Shown here in pieces: positions 28,580 through 37,418 of a DNA stretch of 64,000 bases. This DNA comes from Wujia chipingensis (lineage in GTDB: Bacteria > Bacillota > Clostridia > Lachnospirales > Lachnospiraceae), in NCBI RefSeq assembly GCF_014337155.1, contig NZ_CP060632.1, positions 1,681,001-1,745,000 of the forward strand, written 5' to 3'. Positions within the stretch are counted from its first letter, which is position 1. The number at the start of each line of letters is the position of its first letter. A model generated the notes under the pieces. It was given only the letters and a program-made list of their open reading frames with translations. It was not told the origin of the DNA and ran no database searches. The position numbers and the translations under genes were made by a program.

Positions 28580-29515
28580 TTACTGGTGCATACGTCTTAC
28601 AATTTTGTATATTACCACATTTTGGAACACGAGTGGAGAATTTTGTACAAAAAATACAATTCCATCCGTCGGTGCCAAAACTTCAGCCTTAATATTACCA
28701 TCCATCGGGTTAATGATCTCCGCAAGCACCTGCCCGCGTTTTACCTCCTGATTTACCCCGACGATGCAGCGGAAAAATCCCGCCTCATCGGCACGTACCG
28801 ACACGAGATCTTTCTCTTTTAATGTCGTTGAGATATATCCTCCATGGCTCTCATAGCGGATGATTCCCATTCGCGTCAGGAACCGGAGCACTGCACTGAC
28901 TGCCATCTTCGCACTCTCGCCATCCAACGTATCGGTGGTCGCAGAATAAACCGAAAAGGCCTGTGTTCCCATCTTCTGCCAGTTATAATTGAGTGTCGCT
29001 GTATCAAACGAACGGGTATCGCCCGTTAATACATATGGCATTCCGAACAGATTTGCCAGACTGGTACTCTCCGTACCGGTCTCCATCATCCGCACATGTG
29101 GGATCGAGATTCCCTGCAGATAAAAGCTTGCAAACTGGATACCGTATGTATAATCCTTCACGCGGTCCATCAGCGTCGCCGCAATCCGGCTTGTCGCAGT
29201 ACCCTCGATATTTCCCGGAAATGAACGGTTGATATCCGAATCATCCGAGATCCATTTTTTCTTTTCTGCGTTCATTGAACTGTAATTGAGTGTCGGGATC
29301 AGCAGGATTTCCTTTCCGGCTACCACATCCCCCTGTGCTTCAATCTCTGCCAGTCTCTGTGCCAGAAGTGAGCACATATATAACTGCTGGTATTCATTTC
29401 CACGCATAGATCCAACAATACACGCTGCCTTATCTCCGCGTCCATATGAATATCCATGAATGTTAAACTCTCCACGAAACGCTGTGTTCATGGAAAAGAT
29501 AATTTCTTTATTCAT
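28580..29515 (-). CDS. Succinylglutamate desuccinylase/aspartoacylase-like protein (M14-like), zinc ligands largely lost
   Basis: This 311-residue protein is of the AstE/AspA deacylase type. The zinc motif usually written GxHGxE reads GSMRGNE, so the His is Arg38 while Glu41 is kept. The later Asp-Leu-His ligand region reads GIQFASF without His. The C-terminal beta domain (VKRGQVLAEIINPMDG) is intact. The ATG at 29515 has GGGAGG inside the end of the preceding paralogue and overlaps its stop by 8 nt, so the two are coupled. With two ligands missing it may be a non-catalytic partner. Confidence 0.8.
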   Translation of the reverse strand: MNKEIIFSMNTAFRGEFNIHGYSYGRGDKAACIVGSMRGNEYQQLYMCSLLAQRLAEIEAQGDVVAGKEILLIPTLNYSSMNAEKKKWISDDSDINRSFPGNIEGTATSRIAATLMDRVKDYTYGIQFASFYLQGISIPHVRMMETGTESTSLANLFGMPYVLTGDTRSFDTATLNYNWQKMGTQAFSVYSATTDTLDGESAKMAVSAVLRFLTRMGIIRYESHGGYISTTLKEKDLVSVRADEAGFFRCIVGVNQEVKRGQVLAEIINPMDGNIKAEVLAPTDGIVFFVQNSPLVFQNVVIYKIVRRMHQ

Positions 29516-30449
29516 AGGCGTTTCCTCCCACGATTCTTGCAAGCAGGGAACCTTCCTCAATGACCGGATAATCACGTAATGAACAGATCATGCCATCTCC
29601 TGTGGCATACACGACCTCTTCCACGGCTCCAGTGATCACGTTGACAACCGTTCCAAGCTCGTCCCCCTTTTTTACCTGTGCAAATAACTGTACTCCCGGA
29701 ATAAAGATACCACTGCTCTCTGCATTGATATACCGGATATCCTTATCGTTTGTGATCGGAACCTTCTTTGGAGTCACCGTGTTTCCCTTCCAGATTTCCA
29801 TCTCCTTCATCAGTGCAAACAAACCGTCCACGATTGCATTGCAATACTGCTGATTGATCCGATAGGCTACGCCGGACTCGATCACAACCGAGCGCACGCC
29901 AACTTCATTTAAGGAATACGCAAGACTGCCATTTAATACAGAATTACTTGGATGAATCCAGATCATGTCAACATTCAGACATTTAGCGATCGGCATCAGT
30001 TCATCCACCCGGTCATCATTCATACGCACCTGCGGTACCTCATGTACATACAGGTTACTTGCATGCAGATCAATACACACATCCGCACCCTTGATATCAT
30101 CGAAAATGCAGGACGCCGTATATTCCCCCAATGCGCCTAGCTTTGATCCTGGAAATATGGAATTCATGTCAATACCGGAACCCGGAATCTCTCTTGTTTT
30201 CGAATCCAGTCCCATCGGATTTAATGCCGGATACACATCCACAATTCCGATCAGATTTTCATACTCCAGCTTGATCCGGCGAATTACCTCATAGCAGATA
30301 TACTGTCCCTGCAGCTCATCCCCGTACAATCCGGATACGATACAGATTCTCTTTTCTTCTCCCGTAGGAAAATCCGGTGCCAGATGATTTTTCTTCACCT
30401 TCAGTTCTTCTTCCACCATCAGATCTACGGATACAACTGTCTCTATCAT
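29508..30449 (-). CDS. Succinylglutamate desuccinylase/aspartoacylase-like protein (M14-like)
   Basis: This 313-residue paralogue of the following gene shares the same two-domain layout. The first zinc motif reads SGLYGDE (His replaced by Tyr42, Glu45 kept), while the second, IDLHAS, retains His129. The region INPMG/NPMGLDS and the C-terminal VKKGDELGTVVNVITG match the family. It starts just after a terminator and is the first gene of the pair, possibly of an operon running into purL. Confidence 0.8.
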   Translation of the reverse strand: MIETVVSVDLMVEEELKVKKNHLAPDFPTGEEKRICIVSGLYGDELQGQYICYEVIRRIKLEYENLIGIVDVYPALNPMGLDSKTREIPGSGIDMNSIFPGSKLGALGEYTASCIFDDIKGADVCIDLHASNLYVHEVPQVRMNDDRVDELMPIAKCLNVDMIWIHPSNSVLNGSLAYSLNEVGVRSVVIESGVAYRINQQYCNAIVDGLFALMKEMEIWKGNTVTPKKVPITNDKDIRYINAESSGIFIPGVQLFAQVKKGDELGTVVNVITGAVEEVVYATGDGMICSLRDYPVIEEGSLLARIVGGNAYE

Positions 30450-30484
30450 TTATAACGACTCCATTAACTTGATTCAAACAATAC

Positions 30485-30523
30485 AAATGGTCATATATAC
30501 GTATCGGGTATATACGACCATTT
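30485..30523 (-). terminator. Intrinsic terminator after the CheY gene
   Basis: The 16-nt arms 30485-30500 and 30508-30523 pair with one mismatch around a 7-nt loop, then TTTGTATTGTTTG follows on the minus strand. Confidence 0.75.
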
Positions 30524-30544
30524 CATGCTTGTTTTTATTTATAT

Positions 30545-30907
30545 TTAACCTTCGAGTACGGTCTTTAACACGTTCTTAATCGTCTCTACATCAAATGGCT
30601 TTGCAATAAACTCTGCGGCACCACTCTGTACTGCCTCTAACATATTGTGTTGCTGACCGGCTGCAGATACCATAACAACCTTTGCGTCTGGGAAATCAGC
30701 CTTGATTTTCTTCAGGCTATCGACACCAGACATCACTGGCATTGTAATATCCATGGTTACAAGATCTGGTTTGTACTGTGCGTACATATCATACCCTTCC
30801 TGTCCATTTTTCGCCTCACCAACAACTACATATCCGTTTGCTTCCAAAAGTCCTCTTAAGATTTTACGGGATGTTCTGGAATCATCTACAATCAATATAT
30901 TTGCCAT
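30545..30907 (-). CDS. CheY-like response regulator
   Basis: This is a single receiver domain of 120 residues. Acidic residues Asp8 and Asp9, phosphorylation site Asp53 (VTMDITMPVM), Ser81 and Lys103 (IAKPFD) are all in place, so it should be phosphorylatable. There is no output domain, so it would act through protein contacts. It follows a CheX-like phosphatase gene in the same operon (39-nt gap). The ATG at 30907 is preferred; a TTG at 30913 is closer to the AAGGAG. Confidence 0.92.
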   Translation of the reverse strand: MANILIVDDSRTSRKILRGLLEANGYVVVGEAKNGQEGYDMYAQYKPDLVTMDITMPVMSGVDSLKKIKADFPDAKVVMVSAAGQQHNMLEAVQSGAAEFIAKPFDVETIKNVLKTVLEG

Positions 30908-30946
30908 GATCAATCATTCTCCTTATTTATCTTATTCTTTCCTGTA

Positions 30947-31837
30947 TTAGCTGATATTCCACTTTGTCTCCATACAGATCACAATATCTGCACGCTCGCC
31001 ATGCACATAACATGGAAGCAGGAACATCATACCCTCTGAACTGATGGTTGTGATATCGGTATACATCTCTGGAGGAAGCATATCAATATGCACACCTTCA
31101 AGAGATTCCTTCGAAGCAAACAATCCGTTACATACATTGATAAACTCGCAAACTGCATCGAGACTGTCCTCATCGATCACTTCGAACTCTTCCTTCGCAA
31201 ACTCGGTTGCAATTGGCTTTGTTCCAACATTACAGATACCAATAAACAAATTGTAATCGCCGGTAAAGCACTGGCTGGCAATGTATTTACTTGTATATGT
31301 ATGGATTCGTTCAATCCGCTCAAAACGAATCTTGTTATCAACAAAACGAACCATATTTCTGGCGAGCAATGCAAGATAATCCTTCACGGCTGCCGGAACC
31401 TGGTTATCCTTTAAAAAGATCTGAATGATCTTGTCAATATCCGAACTCTTCAACGCATCGATTTCAAGTGCTGTATATCGCTCTGACTTTTTATAATGAT
31501 TCAGATACTTCTGAATATCCTCCAAAGTAAGCAGCTTGCGCTCTACAAGTGCCTGTACGAATAAAAGATAGGAATCACCCTGTTTTTTCAGAAGCTTCCC
31601 AACCTGCTCGTCTGTCAGATAACCCTTCTCCACAGCAATATCTCCGAATCTGGCATCCTTCATCGCCTGCAGCTGATTGACTTCATCCGCCTGTTCCTTC
31701 GTCATAAGTCCTTCGCTGACTGCAAGCAATCCCATCTTCACACGTGCTGTACGACTCGCCTCTACGATTTCCATATATTGCTCATGTGTCAACACACCAA
31801 CATCTTCGAGATATTTTCCAAAATAAACTCCAAACAT
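30947..31837 (-). CDS. CheX-like phosphatase domain protein with N-terminal GspE-N/MshEN-like repeats
   Basis: The C-terminal half (about 190-296) resembles CheX, with the ExxN motif EFIN (231-234) that in CheX removes phosphate from CheY. The N-terminal part has three short units of the pattern 'GxLTxEQ...' (about 13-20, 43-50, 72-80), like the N-terminal domains of GspE/MshE ATPases, some of which bind c-di-GMP. It is co-transcribed with a CheY and faces a GGDEF-EAL gene. This suggests that it links phosphorylation to c-di-GMP, which is inference. Confidence 0.75.
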   Translation of the reverse strand: MFGVYFGKYLEDVGVLTHEQYMEIVEASRTARVKMGLLAVSEGLMTKEQADEVNQLQAMKDARFGDIAVEKGYLTDEQVGKLLKKQGDSYLLFVQALVERKLLTLEDIQKYLNHYKKSERYTALEIDALKSSDIDKIIQIFLKDNQVPAAVKDYLALLARNMVRFVDNKIRFERIERIHTYTSKYIASQCFTGDYNLFIGICNVGTKPIATEFAKEEFEVIDEDSLDAVCEFINVCNGLFASKESLEGVHIDMLPPEMYTDITTISSEGMMFLLPCYVHGERADIVICMETKWNIS

Positions 31838-31894
31838 AACGCCCCTCCTTCATGTAACTCTTCTCTTCAGTCAAGAAGTCATAATTTATTGATT

Positions 31895-31923
31895 ATTATA
31901 CACAATCTCCAGCCAAAAAGCAA
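31895..31923 (-). promoter_or_regulatory. Promoter of the CheX-CheY operon
   Basis: On the minus strand TTGCTT (31918-31923), a 17-nt spacer and TATAAT (31895-31900). Confidence 0.65.
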
Positions 31924-31957
31924 CTGTCGGGCAAATGCAAAAAATGAGCTTTCATGA

Positions 31958-31986
31958 TTGAATATTCTATTCTTTTCCTATATAAT
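31958..31986 (+). promoter_or_regulatory. Promoter of the GGDEF-EAL gene
   Basis: TTGAAT (31958-31963), a 17-nt spacer and TATAAT (31981-31986) on the plus strand, about 50 nt before the start. The two divergent promoters are only about 35 nt apart. Confidence 0.65.
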
Positions 31987-32034
31987 ATATTTATTACATT
32001 TATGATACATACTTTACTTTGAGGTGAACGGGTT

Positions 32035-34464
32035 ATGTCTATACAAAAGTCTTTGCGATTGTCGCTTGTTTTAATGGCGTGTCTGCCACTTATATTTCTG
32101 ACAATCTTTACATACAATTTATCTTATAAAAAATACATGGATCTTGCAACACAGTCCACAGTGGAACTTGCGAAGAACTACGGCATGGGCTTCCAGTCCC
32201 AGCTTAACTCACAGATCGCCGAAGTAGAGGGACTTGCAAATGGTACAAACATCCAGAATCTTGTACTGGAGAATTACAATGGTGTTACGCTTGGAAATGA
32301 TTCTCCTTACTATACGAATGTCACAGATCTGTTTGCAACTGCTTCTGATTATGCCGGCAACAACGTGAATTACTATCTCTATGATGTAAACGGATACTAC
32401 ATTACTAGTTCTGACAACACCAATACGGATGACTGGCAGGAACATATGGCAATTCCGGTCGAGGATATCACAGAAACAAAAATCTTACAGTGTTCACCAC
32501 TCGATGAAATCGAGAGCATTGATGTTGTATCCCCGATCATTATTAAAAGCCAGATCGTTGGTCTGATCCGTGCCAATATCACCTCCCGGTATTTCGGCTC
32601 CTTTATCCCGGAAGATGGCTCTGCATTCATCATGACAAATGATGGCGGCTACCTCTTTACTTCGACCGGGCTAACCGGACAACGGGAACTGGAAACACAG
32701 GCGTTTAATTGTCTGAACGGCGCGGACAACGCGAAGGACTATGGACATCTGAAAGCTTCCTCCTTCAAAAATATCTATGGATTTTGCAAGCTTTCCGACT
32801 CCAACTGGCTGTATCTGATCAAACAGCAGGGAACTCAATACCAGCAGATATTGGCAACCCTCCCGATTACCATGAGTATCACACTCATCATCATTTTAAT
32901 GATTGCTATCTGGGTGAGCCGGATCTTATCCGCGAAATACACAGAACCAATCTTTACCCTGCGCGACAACATGACGGACGCCTCCTCTGGTAATCTGGAT
33001 GTCAAATGTGATGTTGCCTCTGATGATGAATTCGGAGATCTCTCCCGCATGTTCAACAGCATGATGGATATCATCTCCAACAACTACAAGGAATTATCTG
33101 CTTCCAAAGCTGCATTAGAGGTCAGCGAACAGGAACTGAAAAAGAACTATGCCCATATCGAGCAGCTTGCCTATCACGATGGCTTAACCGGACTTTATAA
33201 CCGTGTTGCTTTCATGAAATACGCTTACAAGATCTTCCATGACGCAAGCGTCGGTGCCAGCAAGCATGCCATTTTCTTTATCGACTTAGATAACTTTAAA
33301 AATATCAACGATACACTCGGACACGACTATGGTGACCTTCTGTTAAAGGATGTCTCCGACCGGATGCTTTCCTGTATCGCTTCCGATGATATTCTGGCAC
33401 GTAACGGCGGTGACGAGTTCCTGATCTTAAAGAATCGCTTCGATACCGTGGATGATCTGGAAAACTTTGCAAGCCAGCTTGTCAATGTCGTACATCATCC
33501 ATTCATCTTAAACGATGAAACCGCTGTGGTTTCCATGAGTGTCGGTATCGCAGTCTTCCCAAACAACGGTCTGACGGTAAGCGAGTTGATCAAGAACGCA
33601 GACATCGCGATGTACAATGCGAAAAACTCTGGCAAAAACAGCTACCGCTTCTTCGACAGCTACATGGAGGACGATGTCAACCGGAAAAATGATCTTGCAG
33701 ATATTCTATCTCATGTTATTGATAAGAACGAAATTTACTTACAGTACCAGCCACAGGTCAATGTGGAAAGCGGTCAGGTTACCGGCTATGAAGCGCTGAT
33801 GCGTATTGAGTCTGAGCTGGTTGGTTTTATCTCTCCTGCAGAATTTATTCCGATTGCAGAAGAAACCGGTATTATCAACATCCTTGGGGAATGGGCATTG
33901 ATTGAAGCCTGCAACTTCAATCAGGTACTGATCAAGAGCGGATTCGGTCCACTCCGTGTATCTGTCAATGTATCAACCACCCAGTTAAAGGATGATCATC
34001 TGATCGATATCATTAAAAGCATTCCGGAAAAAACAGGTATGGATCTGAAACATCTCGAAATCGAGATCACAGAAAGTGTCCTGATGAATTCGTTTGAACA
34101 CAACTTAAAGCTGATCAATCAGATGAAAGAGCTTGGTTGTTCCATCGCCTTAGACGATTTCGGAACTGGCTACTCTTCCTTCAACTACCTGACACAGATT
34201 CCAATCGATACGTTAAAGATTGACAAATCCTTTATCGATGGTATCTGCAGTAACGAAAAAGACCGCTGCATCGCAGACTCCATCATTGATCTGGCACACA
34301 AGATGGATATCTCTGTTGTGGCAGAAGGTGTGGAGGATAATGAACAGCTGCAGATTCTGCAGAACCAGTTCTGTGACACCCTGCAGGGCTATCTCTTCTC
34401 CAAGCCTTTAAATTCTACCGATTTTATTGAGCTTTTAAGCAAACATAAAACTTTACATGACTAA
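32035..34464 (+). CDS. Cache-HAMP-GGDEF-EAL c-di-GMP enzyme
   Basis: This 809-residue membrane sensor has a TM helix near residues 10-28, an extracellular Cache-like sensor to about 275, a second TM (about 278-297), HAMP to about 350, GGDEF (458-462, preceded by RNG) and EAL (EAL at 586-588). The diguanylate cyclase site is intact and no RxxD inhibitory site precedes it. The phosphodiesterase part keeps EITES, DDFGTGYSS, KIDKSF and VAEGVE. Both activities are therefore possible. The RBS is GAGGTGA. It is the only large plus-strand gene here. Confidence 0.94.
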   Translation: MSIQKSLRLSLVLMACLPLIFLTIFTYNLSYKKYMDLATQSTVELAKNYGMGFQSQLNSQIAEVEGLANGTNIQNLVLENYNGVTLGNDSPYYTNVTDLFATASDYAGNNVNYYLYDVNGYYITSSDNTNTDDWQEHMAIPVEDITETKILQCSPLDEIESIDVVSPIIIKSQIVGLIRANITSRYFGSFIPEDGSAFIMTNDGGYLFTSTGLTGQRELETQAFNCLNGADNAKDYGHLKASSFKNIYGFCKLSDSNWLYLIKQQGTQYQQILATLPITMSITLIIILMIAIWVSRILSAKYTEPIFTLRDNMTDASSGNLDVKCDVASDDEFGDLSRMFNSMMDIISNNYKELSASKAALEVSEQELKKNYAHIEQLAYHDGLTGLYNRVAFMKYAYKIFHDASVGASKHAIFFIDLDNFKNINDTLGHDYGDLLLKDVSDRMLSCIASDDILARNGGDEFLILKNRFDTVDDLENFASQLVNVVHHPFILNDETAVVSMSVGIAVFPNNGLTVSELIKNADIAMYNAKNSGKNSYRFFDSYMEDDVNRKNDLADILSHVIDKNEIYLQYQPQVNVESGQVTGYEALMRIESELVGFISPAEFIPIAEETGIINILGEWALIEACNFNQVLIKSGFGPLRVSVNVSTTQLKDDHLIDIIKSIPEKTGMDLKHLEIEITESVLMNSFEHNLKLINQMKELGCSIALDDFGTGYSSFNYLTQIPIDTLKIDKSFIDGICSNEKDRCIADSIIDLAHKMDISVVAEGVEDNEQLQILQNQFCDTLQGYLFSKPLNSTDFIELLSKHKTLHD

Positions 34465-34470
34465 AAAGGC

Positions 34471-34500
34471 GTCCCCATCAAACAGATGGGGACATTTTTT
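34471..34500 (+). terminator. Terminator shared by convergent genes
   Basis: The arms GTCCCCATC (34471-34479) and GATGGGGAC (34485-34493) are followed by ATTTTTT. It ends the GGDEF-EAL gene; the surface-protein gene on the other strand ends at 34499. Confidence 0.85.
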
Positions 34501-37063
34501 ATTTCTGTTTATGACTCCTCTTTCTTCCTATCAAACCCATTCCGATTCCAACTGCACTTGTACACAGAACAAGAATCGTCAGAAACAGATTTGCTTCATC
34601 TCCGGTCTTTACCGCCTGCTCCTTAGGCGGTATCACCTGTGTGCTTGTCCCGGCAACAGTCGTTTCCGATGTTTCCGATGTTTCGGTGGTTTCTGTCGTT
34701 TCTGTCGTTTCGGTCGTTGTGGTCGACGGCTCTTCGGGAAAACGGATTGTCTGTGCGAGATCCGAAAGATCTGTATGTGAAGCAACGATCTCGCCCGGAT
34801 ATGCCGTATCTTTTACCGTCTCATAGAACACCACTTCCTGTCCACACAGCGCATCCAGAAACCGAATCTCATACTTCACTTCGATATCCATATTTACCTT
34901 TTCCGCGACAAATGTCACAGGCTCATTCTTTGCCATATATGGTTTTTCCAAAACCGTACCATCCTTTTTCCATCGTGCTTCCCCTGAAATGGTATAGGTG
35001 TGTCCAATCTCCAGATTCTCAAATGAAACAATATCCTTACATGGCACAAGTGTCCCCTTTGCACGTATATCAACAATTGGATTTTCAAAGCCTGCCTTCG
35101 TTTTAATCTGCGGAAATAGCTCATTTGTAATCGTTCCTAACTCAACATGCGCGCCATCCTCCTGTATAGATACTTCGATTTTCTCAGCATTTCGATACTT
35201 ATTTTTATTTGCCTCACAGCGAACCTCTTCGATGTAATACGTTCCATACGGCAATGCGCCCTTCGTATCATCCACGTCTGCCTGTCCAAACCAGATACCC
35301 GCACCTGCCTCTTCCTGATTCGTATGATACGAATGTGGAATATAGGAAGCTGCCGTCGAGTAATACCCATTTTCATCTGTCCAGACGATGTGGGATTCTC
35401 CCTTTGTATCCGAAATAGAAAACGCAATATTTGCAAGCGGGGTTCCATTTTCATCCACTTTTGTAAAACTGAGATCCCCACGGAAATGAAGAATATTCAC
35501 TGCATCTTTTACAACAACCTCCATTGGAGTTGTCTGATCTTTTTTGATCTGTACCCAGACTGGCGTATCATCTAACAACATATAGTCGTTTGCTTTTTCT
35601 TCCTGAATCATATACCAGCCGATCCGAAGCTGCATTTCTGTATCACCCACACAGTCTGTATCGTGCGCACATTCCTGCACAAAACCCGTACCTTTTTTAT
35701 CCATCCGAAACAGTCCCACACGCTTAGTGGTGTCCTTACTTCCGTTTGCGGAAACAGCATAGACCGCGTATTCAATCCCATCAAAGCTATACTCCGGGTG
35801 TTCTGAAAGAAAGGCTTCATAATTTTCCTCCACCTTCTTTGTCAGTCTGAGTTTTCCAAGATACTCCTCTTCCGGTCCAACCACACGCGTATCAAAATAA
35901 TCTCCCTCTGATTTCAGCTCCAGAGGCTTCGCCACCGCATCTCTTGGCAAGCCAAGGGTTGTCCGTCTTCCTGCATAGATTTTCGTACTATAAATATTCG
36001 GATCTAACTTCCAGCCTCCATTTGTTGGCACATTCCATTCCCGGATATAATATGTACCCTCGGCAAACTGTACAATCGTACCCTGTTCATCCGGCTTTGT
36101 GCGTGCAGAACAAGAGACGTTATCCTCTGCCAGTGCACCATTTTCCCCCGGCTCAATATAACAATATCCCTTCACATTCCGGCTTCGTTTCGCATCCTCA
36201 TAGCTAGCATACACTGCATAATTGGCTCCCGCCACATCATACAACTTCGGATTCGTCTTGTAGACGTCCTCATTATAGCTTTTACAAATCCGCAAGGTTC
36301 CAGTCTTCAGACGTTCTTTCGGACGATATACAATCATTCCGGAGCATTGTTTCCGCACGTCCACCGCGTTATCCAGATAATAGCATGCGCGAAGGGAATC
36401 CCAGCCAGAGCTGTACAAATGTCCGATCAAAGCGGTTCCTCCACCGGAAATTGCGCAATGGACATAGCCGTCCAGTTTTCCATTTACAAAACAGATGACA
36501 TCGCCTGCATTTGTCAGCTGGTCGTAAATTGCATCATATTCCGCCTCCGTCTTATCCTTTGGAAAACAGTTTGCATCAGCATAGACGCGCTCCCAATTCT
36601 CACTTACTTCCAATGTATCCGAGATCTGCGAGACGAGCGTACTTCCCTGTACCGATGCCTTGTCTCCATAAAAACCAGATAACGCCTGTGCTACATAAAT
36701 CGCACACATATTATCGCTGTTTTTTCCGCTTCCCTTCGGAATCGTCATCGCGTATGCGACAAATGCATTGGATGTATCCGGTGCCTGATAATACGCACTC
36801 GGAGATACACTCTGTACAGTCTCTTCCGATTCTGTGAATGCAGATTCCTCTGCGTCCGCCTGTATATCCTGCGGAAGCGCATTTGTCCATGTCGCATCGC
36901 CAATCGTCGCGACAGATTCCCACGCTTCTGTATTTTCCGATGCAAACGGAAGCACATAACACTGCATGATCAAAAACGCAAGTATCCCATATGCGAGCAC
37001 CTGTCTCCATGCTTTCTTTGCCTTTAATTGCTGCTTGATTTTTTTACATAACGAAATAAACAT
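34499..37063 (-). CDS. Cell-wall-anchored surface protein: NlpC/P60-like domain plus SpaA/Cna-B repeats
   Basis: This is an 854-residue surface protein. After a signal segment (QVLAYGILAFLIMQCYVLPF), residues about 95-260 form a papain-like domain with Cys120 (DNMCAIYVAQAL) and His202 (GYVHCAIS), as in NlpC/P60 or CHAP peptidases. About three SpaA/Cna-B beta domains follow (for example GTLRICKSYNED, LRLTKKVEEN, LSFTKVDENGTPL). A Thr/Glu-rich spacer, a KTGD sortase-type signal, a TM helix and a basic tail close the protein. The ATG at 37063 has GGAGG; an upstream in-frame start at 37111 lacks one. No sortase gene is in the window. Confidence 0.85.
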   Translation of the reverse strand: MFISLCKKIKQQLKAKKAWRQVLAYGILAFLIMQCYVLPFASENTEAWESVATIGDATWTNALPQDIQADAEESAFTESEETVQSVSPSAYYQAPDTSNAFVAYAMTIPKGSGKNSDNMCAIYVAQALSGFYGDKASVQGSTLVSQISDTLEVSENWERVYADANCFPKDKTEAEYDAIYDQLTNAGDVICFVNGKLDGYVHCAISGGGTALIGHLYSSGWDSLRACYYLDNAVDVRKQCSGMIVYRPKERLKTGTLRICKSYNEDVYKTNPKLYDVAGANYAVYASYEDAKRSRNVKGYCYIEPGENGALAEDNVSCSARTKPDEQGTIVQFAEGTYYIREWNVPTNGGWKLDPNIYSTKIYAGRRTTLGLPRDAVAKPLELKSEGDYFDTRVVGPEEEYLGKLRLTKKVEENYEAFLSEHPEYSFDGIEYAVYAVSANGSKDTTKRVGLFRMDKKGTGFVQECAHDTDCVGDTEMQLRIGWYMIQEEKANDYMLLDDTPVWVQIKKDQTTPMEVVVKDAVNILHFRGDLSFTKVDENGTPLANIAFSISDTKGESHIVWTDENGYYSTAASYIPHSYHTNQEEAGAGIWFGQADVDDTKGALPYGTYYIEEVRCEANKNKYRNAEKIEVSIQEDGAHVELGTITNELFPQIKTKAGFENPIVDIRAKGTLVPCKDIVSFENLEIGHTYTISGEARWKKDGTVLEKPYMAKNEPVTFVAEKVNMDIEVKYEIRFLDALCGQEVVFYETVKDTAYPGEIVASHTDLSDLAQTIRFPEEPSTTTTETTETTETTETSETSETTVAGTSTQVIPPKEQAVKTGDEANLFLTILVLCTSAVGIGMGLIGRKRSHKQK

Positions 37064-37160
37064 ATTAATTCCTCCATACCTTACCATATGCAGAAATCTG
37101 ATGGATTCCATCTTCTATGTCTACCGTCAATGAAAAAAGATGTAATTTTGTTGTTAAAAA

Positions 37161-37188
37161 AAGAGTATGGTAACTGTACCATACTCTT
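37161..37188 (-). terminator. Intrinsic terminator after the 49-residue gene
   Basis: AAGAGTATGGTA paired with TACCATACTCTT, then TTTTTTT on the minus strand. Confidence 0.85.
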
Positions 37189-37239
37189 AAAAGTCCTGTC
37201 AATCTAATTCCGTAAGTTCACTTATTTTTCACAATCTCA

Positions 37240-37389
37240 CTAAAACGTGATGTCTTTCTTGCCTGTAATCAGGCGGGCACCATTCACGATCATCGTCACA
37301 CCAGCACCAACGCCTACAATAATTGTCACGATTCCCATAACCAGATTGCTGATTCCGATTGTATTGAGCTTATGATATAACTTCTCCAT
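37240..37389 (-). CDS. Small membrane protein (49 residues)
   Basis: A short gene encodes a start of MEKLYHKLNTIGISN, one hydrophobic helix (LVMGIVTIIVGVGAGVTMIV) and a basic end (LITGKKDITF). A GGGAGG RBS lies 8 nt before the ATG and a strong terminator follows, which argues that it is expressed. It is located between pyrE and the surface protein gene; the gap to the pyrE stop is 29 nt, so co-transcription with pyrE is likely. Function unknown. Confidence 0.7.
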   Translation of the reverse strand: MEKLYHKLNTIGISNLVMGIVTIIVGVGAGVTMIVNGARLITGKKDITF

Positions 37390-37418
37390 GCTTTAGACCT
37401 CCCATACTTGCAATAAAA

